Source: Conchocele bisecta
Lineage: Eukaryota; Mollusca; Bivalvia; Lucinida; Thyasiridae
NCBI GenBank assembly: GCA_029237695.1
Contig: JAQRGA010000059.1
Span: 40,574-104,573, forward strand
DNA length: 64,000 nucleotides
Direction: 5' to 3'
Below, piece after piece: positions 46,951 through 56,508 of this stretch. Positions within the stretch are counted from its first letter, which is position 1, and each line of letters starts with the position of its first letter. A program made the translations under genes and the position numbers. A model generated the notes under the pieces. That model did no database searches. It worked only from the letters and a program-made list of their open reading frames with translations, and was not told the origin of the DNA.

Positions 46951-48532
46951 TACTCAACAAAACTAGAAACGTCCCTGTTTTATAGCCGGTGTAGCTCTGT
47001 CTATGTATGTACTACATGTTCAAAGTACATGTATTTTAAACCGTGGCGATGTTCAGAATACGATCGTGTAGAGTTTAGCCGATACACACGGTTTACATAG
47101 CGGCCAGTGACCGGAACGTTGATTTCCACTTTTTGCACGTGCACGCTATACTTGTCATCGATAAGGTGATTCAGTTCATGTCGTACCATTCATGCGATAG
47201 GGGCTATTCGGAAAATTAAATTTTTTTTTTAATTTTTCACTGTTTTCGATATGCCACGGCTTTCCGAAAACGAGCGAAATCAGGCAATTGGGATGCTTGC
47301 GGGTGGGATGGTGCCGCCAGGGCGGTCGCGCCTCGGTTTGGTTGCTGTCGGAAGACGATTGATCGTCTTGCAGCCCGGGTACCTAGCAGACTGGGGCTGT
47401 TCACGACCGGCAGCGACCTGGTAGGCCTCGTGTAACGACGGCTAGAGCCGATCGTTACATTACGTTGACGCACTTACGTCAACGTCGATTGGCAGCCACA
47501 GTCACTGCTAGGCGATACGGTGTCTCAGGGCAGACCATTCGCAACCGTTTACGTCGTAACGCCCAACCAATCCGGGCACGCCGCCCGTACACTGGTCAGA
47601 TAATGACCCAACGTCACCGTGCTGCCAGACTGTTATGGGCGCGACGTCATCTGAACTGGAGAAGGGCTGACTGGAACCGAGTTTTGTTCACCGATGAATC
47701 TCGGTTCACAGTTAGTCATGCTGACGGAAGATTACGGGTATACAGGCGTAAAAATGAAAGATTCACCGATTGTTGCATTGTTGAGAAGAACAGGTTTGGG
47801 GGAGGGAGCGTAATGGTCTGGGGTGGGATCATGGGAAACCGGAAGACAGATTTGGTTGTTGTACAGGGCAACATCAATGCACAACGTTATGTTGCAGATG
47901 TGCTAAATGCACATGCCTTACCATTTATCCGTCAGCATGGTCCTGGTGTGACATTGATGCACGACAATGCCCGCCCTCACGTAGCCAGGGTCACCACTCA
48001 CTACTTACAGCAAAACAACGTCGACGTCATGCCATGGCCCGCGGTCTCCCCGGATCTCAATCCCATTGAGCACATATGGGATGAGCTGGGCCGCAAAGCA
48101 CGAGCTAACCATCAGATTGACAATGTTCGCGATCTTACACGGGCGTTACAACGGGAATGGAGGAATTTGCCCAACGCACTGGTATTGCGTTACGTCACGT
48201 CGATGCGGCGTAGGATCATTGCATGCATTCATGCAATGGTGGCCACACTCGGTACTAACGAGATTTACTGAATTTGCCACATTACTTATTGAAATTCCAT
48301 CTCTAAACATTAAGTAACACATTTCTGAGTTTTTGTGATTTTTGATTTTGACCCCTACTGCCCTTGGCCGGTTATCTCTCGAATATTTAACAAGATATCC
48401 AAATGCAATTTATTGGCTTTGATACAGAAATGAATGAACTTGTTTTTCCATTTTGATTTTTAAAAGTAACCCTTTTGGTTTTTGATGAATCTTCCCTTAA
48501 ACATGGAGGGACGTTTCTAGTTTTGCTCAGTA
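46951..48532 (+). mobile_element. Tc1-type DNA transposon with TIRs and TA duplication
   Basis: CAAAACTAGAAACGTCCCT lies near the left end (46,958) and its exact complement near the right end (48,507-48,525), inside TIRs of about 26 bp with two differences. TA flanks both ends (46,949-46,950 and 48,533-48,534). The 1.58-kb length is normal for Tc1 elements. The transposase lies in the centre. Confidence 0.88.
47251..48271 (+). pseudogene. Tc1-family DD34E transposase, frameshifted N-terminus
   Basis: The transposase cuts and pastes the element at TA sites. ATG at 47,251 opens MPRLSENERNQAIGMLAGGM. The helix-turn-helix part ARAVAPRFGCCRKTIDRL then appears in another frame, and the frame returns by about 47,414 with RPGRPRVTTARADRYITL, the GRPR-like linker. 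From there the frame is open to the stop at 48,271. Second DNA-binding part: VSGQTIRNRLRR. Catalytic region: VLFTDESRF (first Asp), LMHDNARPHVA (second Asp) and SPDLNPIEHIWDELGR (Glu). There are 34 residues between the second Asp and Glu, so DD34E. The catalytic domain is intact while the N-terminus carries at least two shifts, so this copy should be inactive but looks young. Base composition is more GC-rich than its surroundings. Confidence 0.9.
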
Positions 48533-49110
48533 TATGTATATGTATCTGGTTGGAGCAATCGGATTGGGTTAATACACTGTACATGTATTGGATACTTAAA
48601 AACACAGATTTTACAAAAACTTTAACGCAAATTTCAGAGTAATTTGACCTTGACCTTGGGCATGGGGGCTGCATGGTTGGGCTATAGAATGAAATTATGG
48701 ATTGTGATAAAGAAGTATTGAAGATAGTGGGTAATTAAAAACTTTTAAGTCAGATTTAAGAAAAACACTGGAACCCAAGTTTCTCAGTAATTTGACCTTG
48801 ACCTTGGGTGTGGGGGCCACATGTCTGGGCTATTGGGTGAAAATATGGATGATGGTGAGATATGTGAAGTTTCAAGTCAATTAGACATCGGGTTGTGGAG
48901 ATATTAGATATACTGAAAAACATTTAACGCAGATTTCACAAAACGCACATTTCTAAGAAATTGGACCTTGAACTTGGACATGGGGTCTGCTTGGGTGGGC
49001 TATAGAATTAAAATATGGATGATGCTAATGAGGTATGTGAAGTTTCAAGTCAGTCAGACTTGCAATATGGGGTTGTGGAGATATTTGGTATATAAAAAAC
49101 TTTAAGACAA
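48533..49110 (+). repeat. Three diverged units of the 150-bp family
   Basis: Units with TTTGACCTTGACCTTGGGCA, GGGGGCTGCATGGTTGGGCT and ATGTGAAGTTTCAAGTCA, each about 160 bp. They are related to the units at 17.8, 23.0 and 56.8-58.0 kb. No ends are visible. Confidence 0.65.
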
Positions 49111-50305
49111 ATGCTGGAGGCACGTCAAAAGCAAGCGAGTGTGATAAAAACATGCAGGGCGTCGACGTTCATAATTTTCTATATTAATTGTTATTGAGAG
49201 ACAATTCTACAGTATGACAAAAAAATATAACCATAAACTTACCTTATAAAGTGTGTATTCGCAAAATTATTAGGTCACTCTCCACGAAGTGCAGTGTAAT
49301 GAAATATAATTAGAGTTATGTACTCACAACTAACATATATTAACTTCAATAAATGTTCTAAGACAGTGACAGTGGAAGTCCCAATAATATCGCAAACGTT
49401 GGTTACTGGAACCAGTCGGTTACTGGTTAATTAATTGTTTCATAATTTGGAAATCCTTACCTTATTTGATTTAAACGATACCAATAAGTCTCAATAATTT
49501 CTACAAATCTAGTTTATGTGTTTATGAAATCTCTTACTGTGGTTTTGATCTAATTTACATAAGAAATTCATTTTTAAATAAAAATAATTGATGTTTTTGT
49601 TTTGAAAAACGCGGTAATTGTGTGTGTGTAATTCAGGCGTTTATTTTTCGCCTCATTCTCTCTACAGACAAAGACACAATATGTCCTACAACCCATATGT
49701 GCATGCATGCATAATTGTCCATGTGAATGCATGAGCTATAGTTCAACACTTTACTATTAATGTACCAGTGAAACAGAAAAAGTCCAACAATGTACTATCA
49801 GTGAAACAAAGTCTGATACTGTACTATTAGTGTACCCATGGTTAACAAAGAATCATCACTGTACCAATGGTGTACTCATGGTGTACAATGACATGCAGTC
49901 GGCTAGAAAGTACACCATTAGTATAGTGTCTAACGTGGAACTATCAATGTACTGTCTCAATGTACCAAACAGTATATACTGTTGGTACTTTATTGATTCC
50001 ATGTTAGTATAGTGATAGATATTATTTTTGTCTGGGGAAAAATATATAGAGTTATACCGACGAAAGCCGAAACACGCCGAATGCCTGTGGTTTCGACGCT
50101 GTGTCACATTCGGTCGACATTTTCTCTGCCGAATCACATTCTGGTCTCTATCATTTGAATTCTCTTTTGAAAACATTTACCTGGCCCATATCGGTCCGAG
50201 TCATTTTGCCATGAAAAATATTGAATGACGCCATTAACGGTAAATCCCGATATGTATTATGTGTCGTGTATTCCAATATGCATAATGCAATTCCACGTAA
50301 GTTAT
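49111..50305. other. AT-rich stretch with GTAC-type motifs, otherwise unassigned
   Basis: Between 49,740 and 49,980 variants of TGTACTATTAGTGTACC, GTACCAATGGTGTAC recur. No coding frame or terminal repeat was recognised. Confidence 0.4.
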
Positions 50306-50678
50306 AACAAGAAATGCGTCTGTCGAACGTGGATGCCACCTGCAGCATATTTGAGAAACTGTGACAAAGTGGTTAACCGAAAAGTGTGACGGATGGACAG
50401 ACGGATGGACGGACGGACGGACAGACGGACGTTCTTACTTTCAGGTAACTATGTGGCTTATCGCATGTTAAATATTAGCCACATAAAACCACTTTTAGCC
50501 ACATAAAACGATATCTTAGGTGGCTAATTGTAACCAACCCTATCCTTTAACAAGTCCATAACCCTGTGGGGCTAGCCACATAAGTACCTGAATGTCTGCC
50601 CGGACAGACGGACAAACGGACGGACAGACGGTCCAAACACTATATGTCACCCGTTTCTTCGAAACCCGGTGGCATAAA
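50306..50678 (+). mobile_element. Short Helentron-like element, microsatellite split by a MITE
   Basis: The head is AACAAGAAATGCGTCTGTCG with GTGGATGCCACC. The end is GAAACCCGGTGGCATAAAA, complementary to it. There is almost no core; the (GGAC)n tract (50,392-50,430) is interrupted by about 160 bp (50,432-50,592) and resumes (50,594-50,632). The insertion has inverted ends CAGGTAACTATGTGGCT and AGCCACATAAGTACCTG. Confidence 0.75.
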
Positions 50679-51289
50679 AACTCCATCATTCGTTTCGAAA
50701 CTGTGTGTTTACACGATGCAAGCCTAAGTCAGCTGGCCGACATCAAACACACAGTGTGTCAAGATTTACGAAGTGCACAAAGACATATCAAAGACCAATA
50801 CACGCGGTTGCTGACATCAGTTTCGTATTCGTCACTAGACTGGTTGCCTGTCTGATGCGTGCCTAGCGAAACAATACTACCAGGATCGAACCAGTCTATT
50901 TATGACACGGCAAACATGTTTATGTGAATTGGGTCTCTATCTGTGACAAATCGCGGCTTATTGCATTAGCGGCCAGACCTGGCAATGAATTCGCGTAGTC
51001 TCCCCATGGTTTACAATGTTCGCCAATCTCTAATTAAAAACATCATAATTACGTCAGCTGACAATGCAAATTCGTCATAGCTATAGGCTGCTTAAATATT
51101 TGGGCTCGATCAGGAGGAGCCACTATATATAGCTCTAATATACAGCGATGATTGGGAGCCAAGTCACCAGATCGCGAAAGAATCCAATTGCGGTGTAAAT
51201 TTCGGCCGCTCTGCTCTTTCAGCGTCATTTACGGAAGATACGACTGATTTTCAAAATCAATATTGGCAAATTACGATGATGTCTATTAA
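50679..51289. other. No recognised feature
   Basis: A short open frame over 50,592-50,855 starts inside the microsatellite and shows no family motif. Nothing else was recognised. Confidence 0.4.
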
Positions 51290-51500
51290 AATAACACTAC
51301 TAGTGACATGCACATGAGAAACGGGCCATAAACAATTCCCCCCAGCCAAACAGATAGTGCGTATTCACTGTTCATTGATTAGGTTTAAAAATAGACATAA
51401 CGGTCGCTGCTATTATACGGTACTACCTGAATACACGACTCCAGCATAGCCCCTTATCAGTGTATGCACATGCGAATCCGGGGCTATGCTGGTCGCACAT
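51290..51500. repeat. Dispersed repeat with hairpin, copy 2 (unoccupied site)
   Basis: Matches 17,060-17,122 joined to 18,640-18,830, but without the 1.5-kb TIR element. Stem CCAGCATAGCCCC (51,441-51,453) pairs perfectly with GGGGCTATGCTGG (51,480-51,492). Confidence 0.8.
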
Positions 51501-51559
51501 AGAAATTGCTAAATTTGCCAATAATTTCTGAATCAGCGATTACACCCAGGCAACACAAT

Positions 51560-51886
51560 ACACAGTTGAAATTTGTGTGTTGCTCTGTGTAAAAAATCGA
51601 TAACGCTCAGCCATGTTGACATCAATCAGCACAAGGGCTATGTTTTGAAATTGCACCGATCGACAGTAAATGGTATTGAATAGTTGACACACGCCCAAGG
51701 TACGATAAAAAAAAACAGTGCGGGGGAATAAATAACAACAACTCGGCGAGTTTTTAAATTTGTTTCATTTTGTTAGGAAAATTGGGTGCGTCTTATATTC
51801 TCATGTAGACATTGTCCCCCAGATTTTGGAATGAAAATAGGGGTGCGTCTTATACACTCTTGTGACCTATACACGGCAAAATACAG
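51560..51886. mobile_element. Right end of the TIR element begun at 21,160
   Basis: Contains two GGTGCGTCTTATA blocks (51,785 and 51,842) and ends ACACGGCAAAATACAG before TA (51,887-51,888). The inner limit is uncertain. Confidence 0.62.
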
Positions 51887-51888
51887 TA

Positions 51889-52017
51889 ATCCTTCAAGGG
51901 ATATAGAAGTTATAACAGAATTTCAAAACTCAGGCGAACTTCTTAATGTGCCGGACACACGGACACACAGTCCAAACACTATATGCCTCCGGCTCTACGA
52001 AAACCGGGGGCATAAAA
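51889..52017 (+). mobile_element. Helentron-like element, right part with 3' hairpin
   Basis: It resumes at ATCCTTCAAGGGATATAGAA, the exact continuation of the unit broken at 21,157, and ends CCGGCTCTACGAAAACCGGG with GGCATAAAA. The 3' GGGGGCAT complements GAATGCCCC in the head at 20.82 kb. Confidence 0.75.
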
Positions 52018-52048
52018 ATTAATAAATTTATCCCTAAATTGAAAATTT

Positions 52049-52102
52049 CTCCCTCAAAATGTACTTAGCAAGATAAGTATACTTTGCAATTTTGATGAAA
52101 TA
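52049..52102. repeat. Right arm of the split inverted repeat
   Basis: Inverted partner of 20,608-20,661. It lies just outside the Helentron-like 3' end. Confidence 0.7.
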
Positions 52103-52503
52103 GGTTACTAGTCCCCACATGTCACCTACTGAAACTGCAGCTGCTATATGTCCCAAACTGACCATTGACACTTGTTTACTGATCTGTGTTACACACAATT
52201 ATCATGTCCAGATTCACTGAAACGTAAATTAACACATTGTGTTTGGTATTATTTGATGGATACACAATAGTTAATATCCATGTTTTGGTTAATGGTAAAT
52301 TAAAATTGCGTAATTTATATTTTAAATGCGGTTTTGGTACGCTCCACTGTATTTTGAATTGTATTTTTCTATTTTTTAATTGCGTATTTATGGAGCACTA
52401 TATCAAATACACCAGTGAGATACAAATTGGGAAATTAGATTGACAGAAGATAGGTAGAGCTTATATACACTCGCCTTGTCAAAAACTTTTACAAGTTACT
52501 TAC

Positions 52504-52602
52504 TGCTTGCCTTTGTTTCACAGTAGTTGTCAGTCTGCTCAGCAAATTGTGTTGAATTGTAAAGTTCATTCACAGAATAAACCTTGAAGGAGTAATAGGA
52601 AC
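52504..52602 (-). CDS. Small FN3 exon, C-terminal third of a domain
   Basis: A 99-bp exon found from its splice sites and its fit to the neighbouring domain. The acceptor is TTCTGTTTTGCAG and the donor is a perfect GTAAGT. Read in phase after the 54.4-kb exon it gives DLAPG followed by SYYSFKVYSVNELYNSTQF, which is the strand F to strand G part of an FN3 fold (tyrosine then alternating hydrophobics, then N-rich turn). A cysteine follows near the end (NYCETKAS). It is phase 1 to phase 1, so splicing leaves the frame intact. This pairing shows that the gene has both one-exon and two-exon FN3 domains. The following intron, up to 20,114, would be about 32 kb, nearly all of it mobile DNA. Confidence 0.78.
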
Positions 52603-53608
52603 CTGCAAAACAGAAAAAAGTCAAGATATGTAGCTTACAGGTGCATACCTACTCAGTAGGCACAAAATGTTTACTGATAGTGACGCGCGCCGTTGTCAGG
52701 CTATTTTCATATGCAAATGAGGCATGGTATTTTTTAATTATTTATACTAATTAAAGCCCCAATACGGCTCAAGTTGCCGAATTTGGCCTCCTATTGGGTT
52801 TTCCCACACATAAATCCAACAGGTTTCTATTTACACACACTTTGAAACTGTTTGCATTCATTTTGGTACAAAAATGAGTTTGTAGTCGATGAAAATATCA
52901 ATATTTGTTGATAAATATCCGATCGATTTTCCGATAGACGCTCGGGTCAACTGCTCAACTCCCTGATTCGCGGCCGATGAATTTCGATAGCCGGAGTTTA
53001 TCGACTCACTTCCGAGCCGAAGCCGTTGGGTTACGGAAATTAATTTGTCAATATTGACATTTTGCGTACATTTTGTGGTACACAAAACAAGTTTTTGTTG
53101 TCTTCACATTGCGATTAATTAAGATGTAAATCTCAAGACTTGAGATGTATCTATTAGGCAGCATATGTTAGTTTTGTGTACTAAATCAGTTGCCAAACAT
53201 GTTGTGTTTGAAAAAATCGGAAAATTGTAATACTGAGCCGTTCAGGGCCTTTAAATGTGTCACCTGAAAAAATAATATTTTCGACAGATTATAAAGTATG
53301 ATAATTGCACATCAAAAAATAAATACAGAGTATAAATAATAATGTCCATTAACATTTTAAGGAAACACGGTTATCGACCCTGATATCAGTGTGGAAAGTT
53401 ACGTCTGATATAAAATTTATAATAATGAATACGTGGGGTAATGGTGAATGAATGTTTATTTTGCCAGAAAATGTCTCGGATGATGTCTCTAATTTAAAGA
53501 ACATTTTGTGTCTACGGAGTGGGCAGTGCATGTACCTTTAAAATATACAATAATTCTCAGGTTTTCAGACTAAGACATTACATGCAGAAGGATTATTTCT
53601 CTACAGCA
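52603..53608. other. Intron without recognised repeat
   Basis: Upstream intron of the small FN3 exon. A short ORF (52,858-53,085, minus strand) has no family motif. Confidence 0.4.
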
Positions 53609-53830
53609 ACTAGAAATTGAGACACAACCTGTGATTTTGTACCTTCGGACATCTGCATAATTTTATTAATTACGTTTACATAATTTACAATATTTTTCAT
53701 AAATAAAGTCAAAAGTTGACAAAATTTTCAAAGAACATCAACTTTTGACACCATTTACGGAAAATATTGTAAATTTTGTCAACGTATTTCATGAAATTAA
53801 GGTACAAAATCACATGGCACGTCTCAATTG
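53609..53830. mobile_element. Foldback element, best-preserved copy
   Basis: GAGACACAACCTGTGATTTT (53,619) and its inverted counterpart AAAATCACATGGCACGTCTC (53,806) form the ends. GTCAAAAGTTGACAAAATTT pairs with CAACTTTTGACACC around the centre. About 210 bp in all. Confidence 0.75.
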
Positions 53831-54250
53831 ATGCATGTCCACAAGGCCATGTGTATCCCCCTCCCTGTGACACAAAACATGCTTGAAATTAGGAACGCAA
53901 GAGTTGGCATTCTTGTGCACACCATTAGGGCATAGTCTATGCAAGCGAGACGTTTAATGAAAATATTCCAAACGGTATTCGAGTTATGATCTGGACAAGA
54001 AATGAGTCAGCGAAACACAAAGGGAGATAACTCATAAAGACATGGCAAGAGTTGTCATTCTTGTGTTACACCTCTGCATGTGTGAAGTTTATTGAAAATA
54101 TTCCAAAGAGTATTCGCGTATATCAAGTTATGCTTCGAACACAAAATCAGTCAGTGAGAAAAAGATTAGAATTGTCTTTCTTGCAAACGAATATTAATAT
54201 TCTCCCCAGAGTGACACACCATTGGGTCATGGTCTATGCATGTGTGACAT
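53831..54250 (+). repeat. TATCCCCC-family units
   Basis: GGCCATGTGTATCCCCCTCC followed by decayed units with GCAAGAGTTGTCATTCTTGT and ATTCCAAA. It lacks a clear 3' end. Confidence 0.6.
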
Positions 54251-54257
54251 ACAACTC

Positions 54258-54324
54258 AAGGGGTCAGTAGAAGAAGGGGGCTAACTCCATGAGGGAGTTA
54301 GCCCCCTTCTTCAAATGACCCCTT
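54258..54324. repeat. Near-perfect intronic palindrome
   Basis: Inner arms GAAGAAGGGGGCTAACTCC (54,270-54,288) and its complement (54,294-54,312) are perfect, with an ATGAG loop. Outer arms AAGGGGTCA and TGACCCCTT also pair. It lies 45 bp from the FN3 exon donor at 54,369. Confidence 0.85.
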
Positions 54325-54368
54325 CAAGTATGTGGCAGTATTCCTGAAGTTAAGCAGTGATACGAAAC

Positions 54369-54569
54369 CTGGAGCTAAATCCTCAATCATGAAGACAGTG
54401 CCATCGCTCGCAGTAGATACAGTCTTTAACAATGTCGAATTGGAATGACTGTAAACTTGTATCAGGTAGTGATTCATGACACCATTGGGTGTGGCTGGAG
54501 CTGTCCATGTAAGTACTATAGTGCTGTCTGTAGTGGTTCCACACTTTGGAGATCTCGGGGCCGATGGTT
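54369..54569 (-). CDS. FN3-domain exon, N-terminal two thirds of a domain
   Basis: This exon codes the first part of an FN3 domain: proline-rich start (PSAPRSP), strand-B TIVLTW, then MNHYLIQVY for strand C, and it ends in EDLAPG, the loop before strand F. The acceptor is ATCTTCCAG. The donor GTTTCG is a weak match to consensus but is placed exactly where the next exon (52.6 kb) continues the domain in phase. Length 201 bp, phase 1 to phase 1. Joined to the 59.9-kb exon, the split codon is AAA. A 67-bp near-perfect palindrome begins 45 bp into the downstream intron. The donor is the least certain border; reading through gives no recognisable FN3 continuation. Confidence 0.82.
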
Positions 54570-54705
54570 CTGGAAGATATAACAGACTGGCAGTGATCAA
54601 AAGTGCTATTTTTCAGGGAAGAAAGATATATGGTGATTCTAATGCAGGAAATAATTGACTGTAAAATATCTAGACAATGCATCCACTTATAAATCAACAA
54701 TATAA

Positions 54706-56503
54706 TAAGAAATTGACGCTTGTATCGCCCTCCACGCAGTCAACAACAAGAGTGCAGCAGGTCACAATATACGCCCGTCGAGGCAAGGCCAGTGAACAAG
54801 GTGAGATAACTCACTGAAAACCAATAGGGTTCTTTATCTTGACGAACAAAGACGAAAAATAAAAAATGGCTGCCAAGGGGAGATAAGTTATCGCAGAATT
54901 TTCAAAATCAAGACTTCTTCATCTTGCCGTGATAAACATGTATACCAAATTTGGTTACAATCCGTCAAGTAGACCTCTAGTTATTGCGTGGACAAGGATA
55001 CAGAGTGCGACAATTAACAAGAGCTGTAGGAGAACAGCATAGCTCGACTATGAGGGTTGTCGATGTACACATAGCTTGACAAACAAGGTGGCTGCGGCCT
55101 GCATAAAAACCTTAACCAAGGTTGACTAAAAACCCTAACCAAGGGAAAGTAAGTAAGTAATTCAAGGTTAAATGTAGGTCAATGTCAGATATAGGTCAGG
55201 GGTTATTGATGTACATCACTAGGAGATGAAGCTTTCCAAGTATGGTTGCTGTAGGCCCAGGAGTATTCCATATATAAGCTTGACTAAAAACCTTAACCAA
55301 TGGGAAATAACTAAGTAATCCAAGGATAAAAGTAGGTCAAGGTCAAATATAGGTCAGGGATTATTGATGTACATCACTAGGAGATGAAGTTGTCCAAGGT
55401 ATGGTTGATGTAGGCCCAGGAGTATTCCATATACAAGCTTGACTATAAACATTAACTAAGTAATTCAAGAGGAAATGTAGGTGAAGGTAAAATATAGGTC
55501 AGGGGTTATTGATGTACATCCCTATGAGAAAAAGTTATCCAAGTACGGTGTCTGTATGCACAATAGTATTCCATCTACAAGCTCGAGTAAAAACCTTAAC
55601 CAACGTTGACTAAAAACCTTAAACAAGGGGAATTAACTAAGTAATTGAAATTTAAATGTAGGTCAAAGTCAAATATAGGTCAGGGGTTGTGGATGTACAT
55701 CATTAGGAGATGAAGTTGTCCAAGTATGGTTGGTGTAGGGCCAGGAGTATTCCATCTACAAGCTTGACTAAAAACCTTAACCAAGGGGAATTAACTAAGT
55801 AATTCAAGAGGAAATGTAGGTCAAGGTCAAATATAGATCAGGGGTTATTGATGTACATCACTAGGAGATGAAGTTGTCCAAGTATGGTGGGTGTAGGGCC
55901 AGTAGTATTCCATATACAAGATTGACTATAAACCTTAACCAAGGGGAAATAAGTAAGTAATTCAAGAGGAAATGTAGGTCAAGGTGAAATATAGATCAGG
56001 GGTTATTGATGTACATCCCTATGAGAAAAGGTTGTCCAAGTATGGTGTCTGTATGCACAATAGTATTCCATGTACAAGCTTGACTAAAAACCTTAAGCAA
56101 GGTTGACTAAAAACCTTAACCAAGGGGAATTAACTAAGTAATTGAAGAGGAAATGTAGGTGAAGGTCAAATATAGACCAGGGTTATTGATTTATTGATTG
56201 ACATCACTAGGAGATGAAGTTGTCCAAGTATTGTGTGTAGAGGGCCAGTAGTATTCCATATACAAGCTTGACTAAAAACCTTAACCAAGGCGTGACGGTG
56301 ACGCCGACGCCGGGGTGACAACATCGGGGTCAAAATCAATAGGCTTCTTCGTCTTGCCGTCATAAACATGTATACCAAATTTGGTTACAATCCGTCAAGT
56401 AGGACTCTAGTTATTGCGTGTACAAGCTGTGCCCGCCGCCCGCCCGCCCGTACAAGATGAATACATAATACGTCCCGTTTTTTCAAACGGGCGTATAAAA
56501 ACT
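54706..56503 (+). mobile_element. Helentron-like element with another nested inside
   Basis: Outer: head AATAAGAAATTGACGCTTGT, units with GGCTGCCAAGGGGAGATAAG and ATAAACATGTATACCAAATT, a CCCGCCGCCCGCCCG tract, and the 3' end ACGTCCCGTTTTTTCAAACG with GGCGTATAAAAA. Inner (55,006-56,325): head AACAAGAGCTGTAGGAGAAC, about seven units like those of 43.8-45.3 kb, and a GTGACGCCGACGCC tract, without its terminal hairpin. Confidence 0.7.
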
Positions 56504-56508
56504 AGAGA

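Noticed and set aside
50592..50855. Plus-strand 87-codon frame
   Set aside because: It starts inside a GGAC microsatellite and has no recognisable domain.
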